Both the position numbers and the translations under genes were made by a program. From the NCBI GenBank assembly GCA_022605405.1, contig JABYQQ010000022.1, forward strand, positions 310,001 through 374,000: a stretch of 64,000 nucleotides of DNA. The letters are read 5' to 3'. Source of the stretch: Earliella scabrosa (taxonomy: Eukaryota; Basidiomycota; Agaricomycetes; Polyporales; Polyporaceae). Under the pieces are notes generated by a model. It did not search any database. It saw only the letters and a program-made list of their open reading frames with translations, and was not told the origin of the DNA. This document shows, one piece after another, positions 34,064 through 46,767 of the stretch; positions within the stretch are counted from its first letter, which is position 1; every line of letters begins with the position of its first letter.

Positions 34064-36818
34064 TGCATCATTGATACTGTACTTGCACGCACTATTGGTG
34101 AGTCTCCCCTGCCCCATAGTTGCTCCCAGCCTCGTTCCTTCGACCGCGTTGCTCGCGTGCGAGGCGCACCTTTGCCTCGGAATAGCGCCGACATCCGCCT
34201 ACGCTCGCATTCGCTGTGACGCATGCGTGCGGACGGTGGCGTGGGGCGGCGTGGAAGCGCTATAACCCAGCTTGGGATTGTGCTCTCACCGCTGGCGCGC
34301 TCCCTTCCCTCCTGGCGCAGCGCGTTCCCAGTCGCTGCGTCGCGCCCTTCGGGCCTCGCACGCGCCTTCCCACCCTGTGCCCGGTGCCGCTGGTACGCTC
34401 ACACGGGTGGCGTTCCCTGTCCCTGGCTCGCTCTCATACTTTCCGGGCGGAGCTGGCTGACATGTGACCCGTTCCTGGCAATTGTGCAGATTCGTACCGG
34501 CAATCGACTTGGCTGGCGGTTCGCCTCCTCCCTCACGCTCATCCACGCATGGCTCACGGTACACGGCTTACGACACTCGACGCAATACCGACATTCGCTC
34601 GATGCCCGACGCACCGCAGCCCGCCGCTGTGGCACTGTGTTGGGTCAGGCTCGGTGCCTGCGGCGGCGTCGGTGTACACACGCATACTCCACACCCGCAC
34701 CAATGTATCTTACTAGAGCTCGCATCGTCATCGCTGCATTCAACGACTTTTTTATTCGCAACGTATGTATATGTATAACGTATGTTCGTGGTACGCGGTT
34801 GGAGCCGTGTGTAGGGAGCTGTAGGCTGTAGGACTACAAATGGGATCTCCGCTATGACCGCTCCGAGATAGTGTGCGCCGCACGAGGAGAACTGGTGAAA
34901 TTCCGCGTCAGGTGTCGCCCTTCGTGAGAAGCCCAGAGTGAACGTGGCATGCAAGGTAGGAAACGTTGCACTGCTATCACCCGGCCGCTGTTCGAGCAGG
35001 CTTCTGGTTGATCCTTGCACCATATTCGCACCAACGACGCGGTGCGCCCAGGATGTCGGGCTAGAGGAGCGCAGCGCGCGAAGGGCGGGCGGAGGCTATG
35101 CATTTTGTACCCCATTGCTCACTGCGCTCCAATTTCGAAGTTGTAAGTGGGAGGGTTCGAACTGCGCGACACTGTACTGCGTACACGGTCAGGGAAACCG
35201 GCCGGTTCACCGGATACGGCGATGTAGGAGGGCTCAAGCCGCGACGTACCTTCGGATGAACAACCGTGGAGACCTATTGGATGCTCCATATTGTCGGGTC
35301 TTGCAGGTAGCATGCAGAGTTTCCACGTTTGTTGACCTACGGATTAACTAGCACATAGGCGTTCGGAGGAAGCCATATGAGTTCTTCCTGCAGTGCGACC
35401 GTCGAATTCAACAGCTCCGTTGATTGTGTCCGCGACTCTCAGATGACCACCTGGCGCATCAATATGAACCTGCAGACGCGATCGCATTGGAGGAGCGTTG
35501 AGCGGACGCTATTGGAGTAGAACTAGCGCGCCTTCGCGATATCGAGCCAATCGGGCGTGTGACCCACGTCGCGGATAATTCTTGGACCAAATCCGGCCTA
35601 CTGCTCCATTCATCATAAGGGCAAAGTGCATGTAGAGGTCTGTTCAACATATGTTGCGGTGTTCAGTGCAGAATAGATGGACCTAGGTGAACTTCGTCCT
35701 GTCCCTGTGAGGTCTCGCCAAGACCTATCATGCAAAATCTTCGACGACTCTTCGGTTGATCGACTTGAAGCGGTATCATATGCTCATTGGTAGATTGCCA
35801 AAGTTTGAGTCGCGATCCAATCAGCGTGCGTGCAGATAGCCAATAGGAAGTGGCTTATTCTACGGGTCTGAAGCAGTGATGAATCGCTGTCTACGCTGCC
35901 TTGTGAGTGGGACACCAGTCCTCTTCAAGCACCCTGTTTGCCCGGTTGCTGGACTATACAGTACATTGTCTTTAAAATGTGAAGTGGGACAAACAATCAC
36001 CGCTTTATATTGGGCCACTGGGCGGGTCTGAGCCGGCGCACGTCGGAGCTGATGTGACTGGTGCTTGTAACCTGGTTTTGACACAAAGCATAAAATTGCT
36101 AGTGCAGAGACACGCAGTACAAATAATCTAATAATGCTTCTGAGTATAGCTGACACAATACAAATCATCTGCGATGTCCAGCAAGTGAGACTTCAAGCCT
36201 CAAGGCTGTTACATGAATGTCTAGCCCATGATGGTGGTCACCATAGAGGTACAAGTCGAATCTATAGAAGCATAATAAACATTAGCCAATATTTATGGTA
36301 ATTTTTTGTTCCCTCCAGCATACCCTGTCTATTGCGGCCTTAGGACTGTAGGAAATTCATCCGGACAAGCGCCCAGGCGTTCAGTAGCCTCGAGGCTGCT
36401 CCGGAGCCACGGCCCGGCCGATCCGCAACCCAATGAAGCGCCCAAGATGACGGTAGTGCGCAGCCACGACGACGACTCTAACTCAAACTCCTTGTCCGCA
36501 TCCTGAGAGGTGGGCGCAACCAGAGAGGAACTCTATTGACGGATCGCAGCTTGACGCTAGGTTTGTGGGACTCTGTAATTGCCAAGATAGACATAGATCT
36601 CGTAAGTTTTCGCGGCATGACACAGTTTTTCTCAGTGCTGATCGTCCAGTTCAATACAGCTGTGCACATCACTCAGAGAGAGTCACTGCTCTGTGAAACG
36701 CTGACGGTGCGACTGCTGATTAAATCTACAAGTACACAACCGAACATCATCGTACGTTCGTCTTAGCGATCTTGCAGACATCCGGTAGCTGATCAGCTGA
36801 TATGAAGGTCGCGTGCTC
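34064..36818. other. 2.75-kb intergenic stretch
   Basis: The left half is GC-rich with chance ORFs (the longest 202 codons at 34223, no family resemblance). The right half (35.3-36.8 kb) is visibly more AT-rich. No gene, tRNA or repeat could be supported. Confidence 0.4.
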
Positions 36819-39182
36819 ATGAGCCTCAAGCGTTATACCAAGAGCGTCGACGGAACTATTCCTGTCCCCGCTTTGCTCTACGAGGATGAAGTGCTCCTCT
36901 CTTCCCAAGAAGGAGTTGGGATATACGATGGGTCAGTGCACTGAGAATCACATGGCATGGCGACTGTCCTGAATAAATCTTGCTGGAAGTCCGCAGAAGT
37001 CGCCTCACCATCAATCTGGAACGGTACATACCACAACACACAGGGTATTCTACATCGACAACGCTCACCCGTTCTCACGGTCCTTCTCGCTGGACCTGGC
37101 GCATGTCGCACGGACGGAGTACTACGCAGGTCTCTTCACTAGTTCATCCAAGGTTACCCTCTACCTCCACTCGCCACCAACGCCTTCAATATCGCATTCA
37201 TCAGAAGCAAGATCAGAGACGGACCAACCCACATCCAATTCGTCAACCACAAGCGATGTCGAGTATTGGGAGTGCGAAGTCTGCAGCAACCGAAATCCAC
37301 TCGGTCTCACCTCGTCCGCGGTCTGCTCCCTCTGCGGCGTTCCGCGTGCGTCGATGAAGGCGCCGATAAACATCCCCATGAAGTCCTCTTCGGCATCGCA
37401 GTCTTTATCAACCTCCCTCCCCTCCTCATCCTTGACTCTCGGCAGGCTCAGCCTCTCCACGTCTCCATCTCCATCCCCACCGGTCCTGGCCGCGGCACCA
37501 GCTGCTCCCCAGAGCAACGCTGAAGAGGTAGCTTGCACCGCGTGCACATTTCTCAACAGCCATCTGCTGCGAGAGTGCGAGATCTGCGGAACTCCGCTGC
37601 CCCGAAGACCATCCCCCTTACCACCCGCTCATCTGCCCGCAAAGTCCGCTCCGGCGTCGCGATCGGCCACGCCGGCACCCGACGAAGACTCGGACTGGGA
37701 CGATGACGCGCCCGAGAAGCGGATGATTAGGATAAGCTTCCGTAAGGGCGGCGACAAGGCGTTCTATAGTGTTCTCAGACGGAGCCTGCTGGGCAAGGCA
37801 TGGGAGGTGCGTGTGATGCGTCTTCTCTATTGCTTTCCTCCGTCGCTTAATCCGCTGTTGCAATCTCGTCGCTAGAGCAAGGCGATTGCGGCGGCGGCCG
37901 CTCAACCTGCCTCTGCTGGACCGTCGTCTCGCCCTCTGGGCCGTTCCGGAATCAGTGAGTGTTTGCTCATACAGCGAGAATCACGGCCATCATCTATTCA
38001 ATCGCTAACTTCAATTTCCCTAGATGGCATCTTGCGCTCAGTGGAGACCACAGCGGCCACCTCACAATCGAACATGGAGGACGCCTTGGCCGACCTCGAG
38101 GCGCTGATGGTCAAGTGGAAGGATATGGTGAAGCTCGCCCAAGACCTGAACGAGCGACTTACCGCCGTCTCGACGCCCACGTCGTCCCTCATTCCCGGCC
38201 TCACACCCGGGACGCCTGCGCCCGCAACGACGCTGTCCACCCAGGCCGTCGAGCCGGAGGAGGCAACGTTCATCCGCTCGTCCCTCGCGCAGCTCGGGCT
38301 CCAGATGGCCAACGCCCCGGTCACACAGGACATGGTCCGGGACGAGCGCAAGTGGTTCGAGGAGCTTTCTAAGGAGCTTGCGGGCGTCCTCGAGGGTGCC
38401 GGAGCGAAGGGCGGTGAGGGCATGATGCGCAAGCGCGGGATCATCGCGCTCGACGAGGTGTGGGGCGGCTGGAATCGCGCGCGCGGAGTCGGTGAGCATC
38501 TCTCCGTCCATTCCACTACCGTCTTGTCAGCCACCCCCGTCCGTTGCTGACTTATGGACGGGTGGAGTCATGTGTTGCATGGTGGGATGATTGAACTAAT
38601 CGATATTCTCTCCCCGGCAGCGCTGATCCCTCCGGCGACGTTCCTCCAAGTGCTGCCACATCTGCCGACCTTCACGCTTCCTCCGATCCGCATGCGAACA
38701 TTTACGGCGTCAGGTCTGTCGGTACTCCATACACCTCCGTATGGTAGCGCCGCGTTCGCTTCCAGGCTAGTGGGGCTGCTTACCTTGGGTGAGTTCCGTC
38801 CGTCTCACTCTCCTCCCTTCCCTTCCCTTTTCTCTCCTCTAGCGCACCTTATCTGTCGACACACACACCTGCTCTCGTCTCTCATCAATGTTCGGTAGAG
38901 CTCGCTGACTCACCTACCCAATATCACACAGCAGGACCGCGCACAACGGTCGAAATCGCGACAGAGGAGGATCTCCCCATCGGTCTCACACAAGAGATGG
39001 TTGCTGAGGTTGAGATGGACGGCGAGATCTGCAGGGACGACGGCGGGCCCGGCGTCGCCATCTTCGCGTCCTCCCCGAGCGCCAGCGCCAACGAGAGCGG
39101 CTGGGCGGCGACCGAAAGCGGTGGAGAGGTGCGCTGGTGGGTCAACATTTTCCGCAACTACGTCTGGGACGGCCAGGAGTAG
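36819..39182 (+). CDS. VPS36: ESCRT-II subunit VPS36 with split GLUE domain and two NZF zinc fingers
   Basis: An endosomal sorting subunit that links ubiquitinated cargo, phosphoinositides and ESCRT-I for multivesicular-body formation. The start is ATG 36819 (MSLKRYTKSVDGTIPVPALL). Exon 1 ends at 36931 and exon 2 begins at 36990; later introns follow WE (37806), GI, RGV and LLTL. The GLUE half-domain contains EDEVLLSSQEGVGIYDG, SGTVHTTTHRVFYID and TEYYAGLFTSSSKVTLYL. Two NZF fingers are inserted: WECEVCSNRNPLG..CSLCG, and CTACTFLNSHLLRECEICG. The second GLUE half is KRMIRISFRKGGDKAFYSVL, then a coiled region (DALADLEALMVKWKDMVKLA) and two winged helices ending WWVNIFRNYVWDGQE. Only the second finger has the Thr-Phe pair typical of ubiquitin-binding NZFs, as in yeast. 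Confidence 0.94.
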
Positions 39183-42149
39183 CCATTGCCCGCCACTCCC
39201 CTCCGGTATGAGCGCTCCGAGGTCAAGGGCAAGTGTGAGGTCAAGGTCGTCTTATGGTGGATAGTTGCAAGCCGGCAGGTCGGAGTCTGTCGGCAACCGG
39301 ATAATCACTGACTTGTGCTCTCGGTGAACACGGAGGCCAGTCCCTGCAGGGATGAATGCGATGGAGGCTGAACTCGCGCTCAACTTCCACAAGACGCAGG
39401 ATCAAGGTCCGAAGTTCCGAAGGCAGGAGATGCTCGCGGTCCTTCCTCTTAGCTCGCCGCTCGTCGTGAGCGGGCTGATGTCATCTTTCAAGCTCCGAGT
39501 CGCGGTCGGGGACCTCCTCTGCCGGCCTTCCTCCTCCACTCCTCCATGTCTATGTCACACACAACAGGCGCCGCACAAGCACGAGAAAGCAGTGCTCCTT
39601 CCATTCCCCCTGCTCTAGTGCAGTCGACAGGTCGCCGAGGCATCATCGACATCGATGGGCCGACTGTACACATCATCCGTCCACTGCTGTGATACGATCC
39701 CCCACCCGCGCTCCGACCAGGCGGCGTCCAAGAGCTGGCCCGCGCTTGTGGCACGAACCTTGCCCGAATTCACCCCAATCGCCCTCGCCTCGGTGACCAA
39801 GACCGGCTTCATTGACCATAGCCGCCATCGATTGTCCTAAACTCGACCTCTACAAGTTTGCTCCGATCCTGATCCTCCCCACGATTCGCGCAGCCCGATC
39901 CGCTATCCGCATTCCGCACTAGAAGCCACCCCCAGATCCCAGAAGATAGTACTTACGGTGCCGTCCGCCCAGTCACATCCCGCCATGCGCGTTCGTCATG
40001 ACCGCAGTACGGTACCCTGTTTGTCCCTGTTGTACGTTAATCCCGCACCAGAAGCTGCTCCTGGCCAGCCGCCTGTGCAATGTATCATTGATTCCCTCCC
40101 CGCTCGCCTCAAGCATCTTGTCGCCCTCCTTCCCTCTCCAGTAGCGTCCACGGCAAAGGGTTCCGGGCGCAGATCGGAGATCCCTCTCCTTTTCACTGAC
40201 TCTCTGAACCGAGTCTCTCGTCCACAGTTCCACTCGTCTAGTAAGCGCGGTCACCGGTGCATGCATCCTCCGCGGAGCGCGACGTCGACACCGTGACACC
40301 CACATCGACGCGTCGACGTCCAGCGCTGTTCGTCGTGCCTTTACTTACCCGGCACCGACTGCTGCCCGGTCGACCACCCTTCCGAGTCCCCTCCCCCTCC
40401 CATCTGTGCCAATTGTATGTATGTAATCGGTCGAGCCGTTGGCCATGGACGCCGACCGAACCCCGAGGCTGTGCATGTGTGAGCGGCAGGGCTAACGACA
40501 GCCATGTGCACAACGCAGCATGGCGAGCGAGTGCGTGCTTGGTCCCGACTGCCCCTCCTTTGATTCCGACGATCTCGGCGGGAATCTCAATAAAGGGAGC
40601 CGCCCAGAACGCCATAGCGCCAGCACTGCACCGTCCCTTGGCGAATGTTGGGAGAATGCACATTTCATCTCTTCGAGTTCGCTGCGGCGTGTGAGGCATA
40701 TGGCTGTCCATGTCTGTTCGTCCGTGATGGGCCACGATTCTCCTCTCCATTGTGGACCAATATTAATGATGCGCACGGTGGCAAGGTAGCGTGCCTCGTC
40801 GCTGGCCGCGGTCGCATTCGGCGTCGCCGCGTCGACTCCGGACTGAGATCGGAGCAGCGCTTGAGCTCGCGCGGGCGGCGTACTAAGTCCTTCAAGTTAT
40901 ACACTAAGTGCTAGCCCTCGGGCACCACTCGGGCATCCGTTCGGGGACGCACCCAACCGAAGCTTGAACTCGCAACTTCTTGAGAACGTCGAAAAATATG
41001 AATTGCGTGAGAGGACGTATCATAAGGGATTCATAACGATGCAATTGCAACTAGAGACAAGACGACGAGAACCACGAGCGACGATTATTAGGTAGTAGTA
41101 CGGGGCCGTCCGCCGGGGAATTACGTATGCCAACGACGACGACGAATTATGGTGCTGGATTAGGATATCAGAGCTAGAGCTAATGGGGGAGATGGAGAGA
41201 GTGTGGACACAGCAAATATGACAGTAGACAGACGATCGCGCGACTAGACACAGATGGACAGAGAGTGGGTGTGTGGGTGTGGTGGGTGGGTGGGATGGCG
41301 GTACTAGTACGCTATATCGACACACAGGGATGTACAGACTATGCAGTGCAGAGTAATAAAAAACCGGAGCTCAAAAACTATGTACGGTAGCAGTAAAGTA
41401 AATAGCCAACAAAAACGGTCAAAACGCGTACGGCGCGGGAGAAGCAGCACAAAAAGGCGTCTAGCGCGCGGAGGGTGAATTAAGAAGAGTATATAAAGCG
41501 GAGAGGACTGGGGAGGCCTCGCATCCGGATCCATCGATGGGTAGGTGAGTGGGGTCGGACGAGCGGCGGGTGGGCGGCGAGACTTAGATCTCCCCGGCGG
41601 CGCGCCCGTCCGACGGCGAAAAAAAGGGGAAAGCGAACGGGGAGAAGGGGGAATGGTGGTGATTAGGGAGAAAGTCGAACGAAAAGAGGAGGATATCGAT
41701 GTTGCAGCGCGAGGACGTTAACGATAGCAAGCATTAGTACTAGGAGTGTGTGTGGGCAGAAAGAAAACGCGTCATTTTGATACAGCACGGCAAAACGTCC
41801 GCAGCGGGCGAGGTGGGGATGTGTGTGGGTGTGTGGATGGGGGGAAGGGGTGGTGGTGGTAGGTGATTGCAAGACAAGACAGGACAGAAAAAAACAAGCG
41901 AGACCGATATTAGATTAGATTGATATAAGGTTCCATGTGCGCCCTCCCTCCCGCCGGGTCGAGGTGCGCGTCGTCGTAGTGAGGCTGATATGTCGTCGTG
42001 GAGGAGAGGCAGAGAGGGAAAGGGAAAAAGGGAAAAGAGATTAGCGTGCGTGACTCTAAGATATGCAGATAATGCAGAGAGATATGCGATACGATCCGGA
42101 CCCGTGGCAACAAAAAACACAAAAACTTTCAAACCCAAACCGTTCACGT
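39183..42149. other. 3-kb intergenic region between VPS36 and STE12 (convergent)
   Basis: Two genes converge here. On the minus strand at 39812..39615 an open frame reads MKPVLVTEARAIGVNSG and LLDAAWSERGWGIVSQQW, which looks protein-like but matches no family I know. A donor GTAAGTAC lies near 39955 on the same strand. Between 41.0 and 42.1 kb the plus strand is rich in GA and GTGTGG simple sequence, probably the STE12 3' region. Nothing else recognised. Confidence 0.4.
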
Positions 42150-45100
42150 TCAGAGCGAGTGGTGCGGGTGCGTCGGGTGCGGGTAGTACGCCGCAGCAGC
42201 GAGCGGTTGCGCGTACTGCTGGACCTGGACCTGGACTTGCGCCGCCTCCGCCGCCATGCCGTACATCGCCATCCCCTGCACGTCCGCCGCCGCCTGCTGG
42301 TGCTGGTGCTGGTGCTGGTGGTGCGCCATCTCGATCTCGTACGTCTCCGCAGCCGGCGCGCCCCCGTACTGCATCGGGCTGTCCGTGCGGTACATCCCCG
42401 AGCTGTACGCCATCGCGTCCGCATCGGTGGCGACCACTTGCTGGTGCTGCTGGTGCACTGGGTGGGGCTGCTGCTGCTGCTGGTGTTCAAGCGAAAGCAT
42501 CTGGTGCATCTGCTCCTGCAGCTGCGACCCGCCCGAGCTCGAGCGCACATGCCTCGGCCTTGAGCCCCCCACACCAGCGTCATACCCAAGCGGGACCGTA
42601 TACGCCATCGGGCTGCTCTGCGCCGAGTGATGTCCCGCCGCGGCGACCGCATAAGGATGATACGCCCTCCCGCTGCCCCCCGCGCCAACCTGGCCCGACT
42701 CGGACAGCGCAGCAGAGTACGGCCTCCGTATAGACTCCCCGTACCGCGCAATCGACGGCGTCGCGCTCCTGTGCCGCCGGATCGGCCCCGAGTGGCTGCT
42801 CAGCGCGAGCTCGGGCGGGTAGAGCGCCGCGTGGTCGAACGTGAGCTTGTGGCTCGGCGCCGAGATCGACGTCACGTACTCGCCTCCTCCGCCCATCGTG
42901 CTCGGGTGCGTGTGGTACGACGCGTCGAGCCGTTGTTGTTGGGCGGCGAGGCTGGACTGCGACTGGGTGCTGCCCGCGGTGAAGGCGGACGCGGCGGACG
43001 TTGCGGGGCTAGGCTGCTGCGAGTGCGGCTGACTGCCGCCCCCGGAGACCGTCGCCCACTGCGCCTCGGGCGAGTTGCTCGTCGTCGCGTGCATGTACGG
43101 GCTCGTCTCTGGCGACGCGCGCAAAACCTGGCCGGAGGGGTCGTAGTGTGGCGCAGGCTCATAGTACATCTCCTGCTGCTGCTGCTGCTGCTGTTGTTGG
43201 TGTTGTTGCTGGTCAGCAGCCTCCGGCGCAGCGATCGCAGGCGCAACGGCGCCGGTCGTCGTGACCAGCCCTTCCTCGTCGCCCTGGACCTCATGCACCT
43301 GTCCCTGCACCTCGACCTCGCACATCTGCACGCTCGTGATGCCCTTCACGCCCGGCAAATACTGCAGCCGTCCATCAATCTCGAGCTCGTCCAGCTCCAG
43401 CTCCTCCTCCTCCCCCTCCTCGCCCTCGCCCTCGAGCTGCTCAAACTCCGCGCCCTCGGGCACCGCGAGCCCCGAGGCGGCCGCGGCCGCAGCGCGCCGC
43501 TCGTGCGTCCGCACGTGCTGCGCGAGGTTGTCCGAGCGCGAGAAGCGCTTCTGGCAGCGCTCGCACTGGAACGGCCGCTCGAGCGTGTGCGTGCGCAGGT
43601 GCCGCTTCAGGTGCTCCATCCGCTTGAACATCCGCCCGCACGAGAACAGCGGGCACACGAACGCCTTGCTCCGCGGCGCCGCGCCGAGCATGCCCTCCGC
43701 AGGCCACCCCGCGACCGCCGCGTACGGGTCCGTGTCCGAGCGCACGGGCATGTGCTGTTGCTGTTGCGCGTAGTCGAGCATCGGGTACGTGTGGTGGCGC
43801 TGCTCCAGGTGCGGGCGGCCGCCCATCTGCTGCGCGTACTGCTGCTGTGCTGCGTACGCCAGGGCGTTCGGGACCTGCGTGGGCATGTTGTACAGCACGC
43901 CCTGGCCGTTGTTCGCGATGACGCCGGCGACGCCAGGGCCGGAGAGGCCCGTCAAGTACGCGTGCTGCTTGCCCTGCGCGGGCGCGCCGGGCGGCGGGGC
44001 GAGCGCCTCCAGCGCGCGCCGCTGGCGCTCCTTCTGCGTCGCGATGATGTCCGGGTTGCTCTGCCCGCCAAAGTCGCCGCGCGCCTGGGCGTGGAACATG
44101 TCCTCCGCGCTCAGCCGGCTCGTCTCGCGCCCAAACCGATCGAGCTGGGGCTCCTGGTATCCGTAGCCCCCCAGCCCGAACTCGGCGGCCTCGTGCAGCC
44201 CCAAGCCGGAATGGTCGATCGCGGACGGCGACTTGCGCTGCTTGGGCACCTTCTTGCGCCGCTGCTTGTACGTGGGCGAGCCCTCAAAGAGCGAGAACAT
44301 CGAGAAGAACGGCGAGTGCTTGTTGAGCGCAGTCGGCTTCCTCTTCTTTGGCCCGTCTTCCGTGGCGTCGTCCGTCTCGGAAGCCGAGTGGTCCGCTTCC
44401 GAGCCTGAAGGGGCCCGATCGCTGTCCTCACCTGCCGCGGCCTCGTCTGCATGGCGGACGGCGGCCTCGAGCTCGCCCTCGCCCTCACGGTGGCCCTGGG
44501 CTTTGGCGAACTGCTCGTAAAGGGAGCGCTTGGGGTCGTAGGTGAAGGAGAGCGCGGGCTCGCCCGTCACGACGGTCGTAGGCTCGGAGCCCATCTTCTC
44601 GCGCTTGAGGTCACGCTCGAGCGCATCGAGGAAGAGCCGGTCATGCGGGACAGAGAACCTGCGATGCGGTCGGAGAAAATGATGAGCATGCCGGCGCGAG
44701 CGGAGGGATGCATGTATGATGGGACCAAATGCGGTGGGGGGAGGGGATAAGGAGGGGTAGTGCAAGGATCGATGCGACCCCAAACGGAGAAACCGAGGGC
44801 GAGGACGGGCGCGTGACGATAAGAGAGCAAGGCAAGGGCCACTCACCAGTAGAAGACCTTCTGTTTCTTCTGGGTGCGTATGCACTGGTACTTGAACAGC
44901 AGATCGAGGAAGGGCGACTAGGGGCGGAGTGTGCGGTCAGTATCGCGCTCGATCAGAGAGGACGGGAGGGTGCGAATCCGCTCGATCGGACCCCACGAGC
45001 CGCCCACGCGATTCGCGATCAGCGGGCAGCGCACCAATCACATCTCGACATCCAATGATACCAACATCGCCCGCTGCCCACCCCAAGCAGATTCCGACGG

Positions 45101-45994
45101 CGGACGCGGTGGCAGCTCGGGGGCGGGGATGGGGAACCAGCAGGAGGTCGGAGGCGGGGGCGGGGCGGGACGGGACGGGCGCATATAGTGACTGATGAAC
45201 TGATAACTCACCTTGGGCTCCTCGAGACACGCATCGATGCCCGGCTTGAGGTTACGGAGATCACTGAACACGCCCTCCTCGAACTTCTTCATGTTGCGCA
45301 CGGGGCGGCCGAACGCTTCGAAGCGGAAGACGAGAGCGCGGACAATGTCCGTGCCGGTGATGTGGTAGAGGCCGCCCCAGAGGACGCAGGAGACGTACTC
45401 GGAGTTGGGGAGCAGGAAGCGGTTGAGGGCGGGGTGGGCACTGTGGGGGTGGCCCGCGGGGACGGTGGACGGGTCCGGGCCAGCGAAACCATTGTCTGCG
45501 TTCCATCGGGAGGGGGCGGTTGCGAGGAAGAACTTGAGACGGTCGAGGTGGGAGAGATTCTCGCGCTCCTGCAGCGTCAAGGGCCGGCTAAGGCCGCCGT
45601 ACGGACCGGGGTTATCTGTCAGAGCATCCGCTATGGACTGCTGTTCCTGGGGGTCGAATTCTGGGCCGTCGTGGGACTGCTGGTCGGCATCGTGTGGGAG
45701 GGAGGGGTAGGTGGACGATCGGGAGGGATGGGCGGTCTGCTCTTCGGGCTCGTGCTCGTGGGGTGCGGGGGTTGCGGTCTGGACCTGGAGGGACTGGGGC
45801 GCGGAGGCGAAGCGAGACGGATGGTGCTGGTGGAGGAAGGGGTGGTCGTAAAGGGAGGCAGGGTCACTATGGGAGGGATAGGGTAGCTTCTGGGCGTAGG
45901 CGTGGGCGGACGATCGTGAGGATGGATATGAATGTGCGTCGACGGGAAGAGCAAACTGGTGAGGAGAGGGATGCTGCGAGAGAAGACCTTCCAT
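42150..45994 (-). CDS. STE12: STE12-type transcription factor (STE homeodomain plus two C2H2 fingers)
   Basis: A nuclear regulator downstream of pheromone/filamentation MAPK signalling, controlling mating, invasive growth and fruiting. Exons 45994..45212, 44917..44847 and 44658..42150 give about 1,120 residues. The STE domain (about residues 140-320) reads [75 protein letters not shown], then across introns [20 protein letters not shown] and [19 protein letters not shown]. Two C2H2 fingers lie at about 612-668 ([20 protein letters not shown] and [20 protein letters not shown]). The C-terminal half is low-complexity with polyGln runs. The STE plus C2H2 combination is that of basidiomycete Ste12alpha. 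The ORF stays open from exon 3 well into intron 2, so the splice limits rest on family fit. Confidence 0.95.
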
Positions 45995-46767
45995 TATACG
46001 GGATGTAGGGTGCGGGGAGAGGATGATACAAGAGAGCGTGTGCGCCTGCAGGTCGTTAGCCTATAACTGGGAGAGAGCGGGCGGGGTGAGCGGTGGAGGA
46101 GGAGGGAGATGAAGAGGAGCGGACATTACTGAGCAGGACGGCGGCGCAATGAAGGGGACGACGGAGGCGGCTGGGAGAGGAGACGGACCTGGACGCCTCG
46201 GTTCTCGAAAAGCGAAGGGGGAAAGCTGGCGTGCGTGCGTGTTCGAAGCGAAGCGTAAAGGGTGCGATTACGGAGAGTACTTTATGGAGCCGGAGATAGG
46301 AGATTACAGCGCACACAGCGTGAGCGCGGCTCTAGATGAGTGTCGGGCGCCGAGCGAGACGGCGGCGGGGCGGGAGAGTGAGGCGGAGACGGAGACGGAG
46401 AGGGCAAGAAGAAAGGGGACAGCGTCCGTCCCACTCATTAAAAGCGCGATGGCCGCTCTCTCCCTCTCTGTCTCCCAAACTAGGCAGGCGCGTGATCCCC
46501 GCGCTCCGATCCCTCTGGCGCCCGCGACGCCTCTGCCCGGCCACCCACGCCAGACACTGTCGCTGCCCAGGGCCTGCCCGTCCACGAGCGATTATTCCAA
46601 GGTCCACCCAGGCTCCCCATCACCGCACAGCCCGCCCCCGCCTCCCCCTCCCTCCAATCTCCGCCTGCCAGCTCCATCGGCCCCGACGCGAGGGCGGGAC
46701 ACCGCCAACTCCCAGATGCCGCCGTCTCCATAGAACATTCCACGCGCCCCCGCTCGTAGTCTCGGCT

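Noticed and set aside
34223..34831. 202-codon plus-strand ORF
   Set aside because: GC-rich stretch with several frames open at once and no recognisable motif.
35140..35180. GGTTCGAACTG resembling a tRNA B box
   Set aside because: No T-stem pairing around it and no A box at the right distance.
40860..40975. tRNA-Leu-like sequence on the minus strand (TGCCCGAGTGG resembling an A box)
   Set aside because: The seven bases before the A box have no matching 3' acceptor strand and the B box is poor, so no cloverleaf can be formed.
42627..44408. 593-codon plus-strand ORF
   Set aside because: It is the antisense shadow of STE12 exon 3, rich in Arg/Leu as expected for the reverse of a GC-rich gene.
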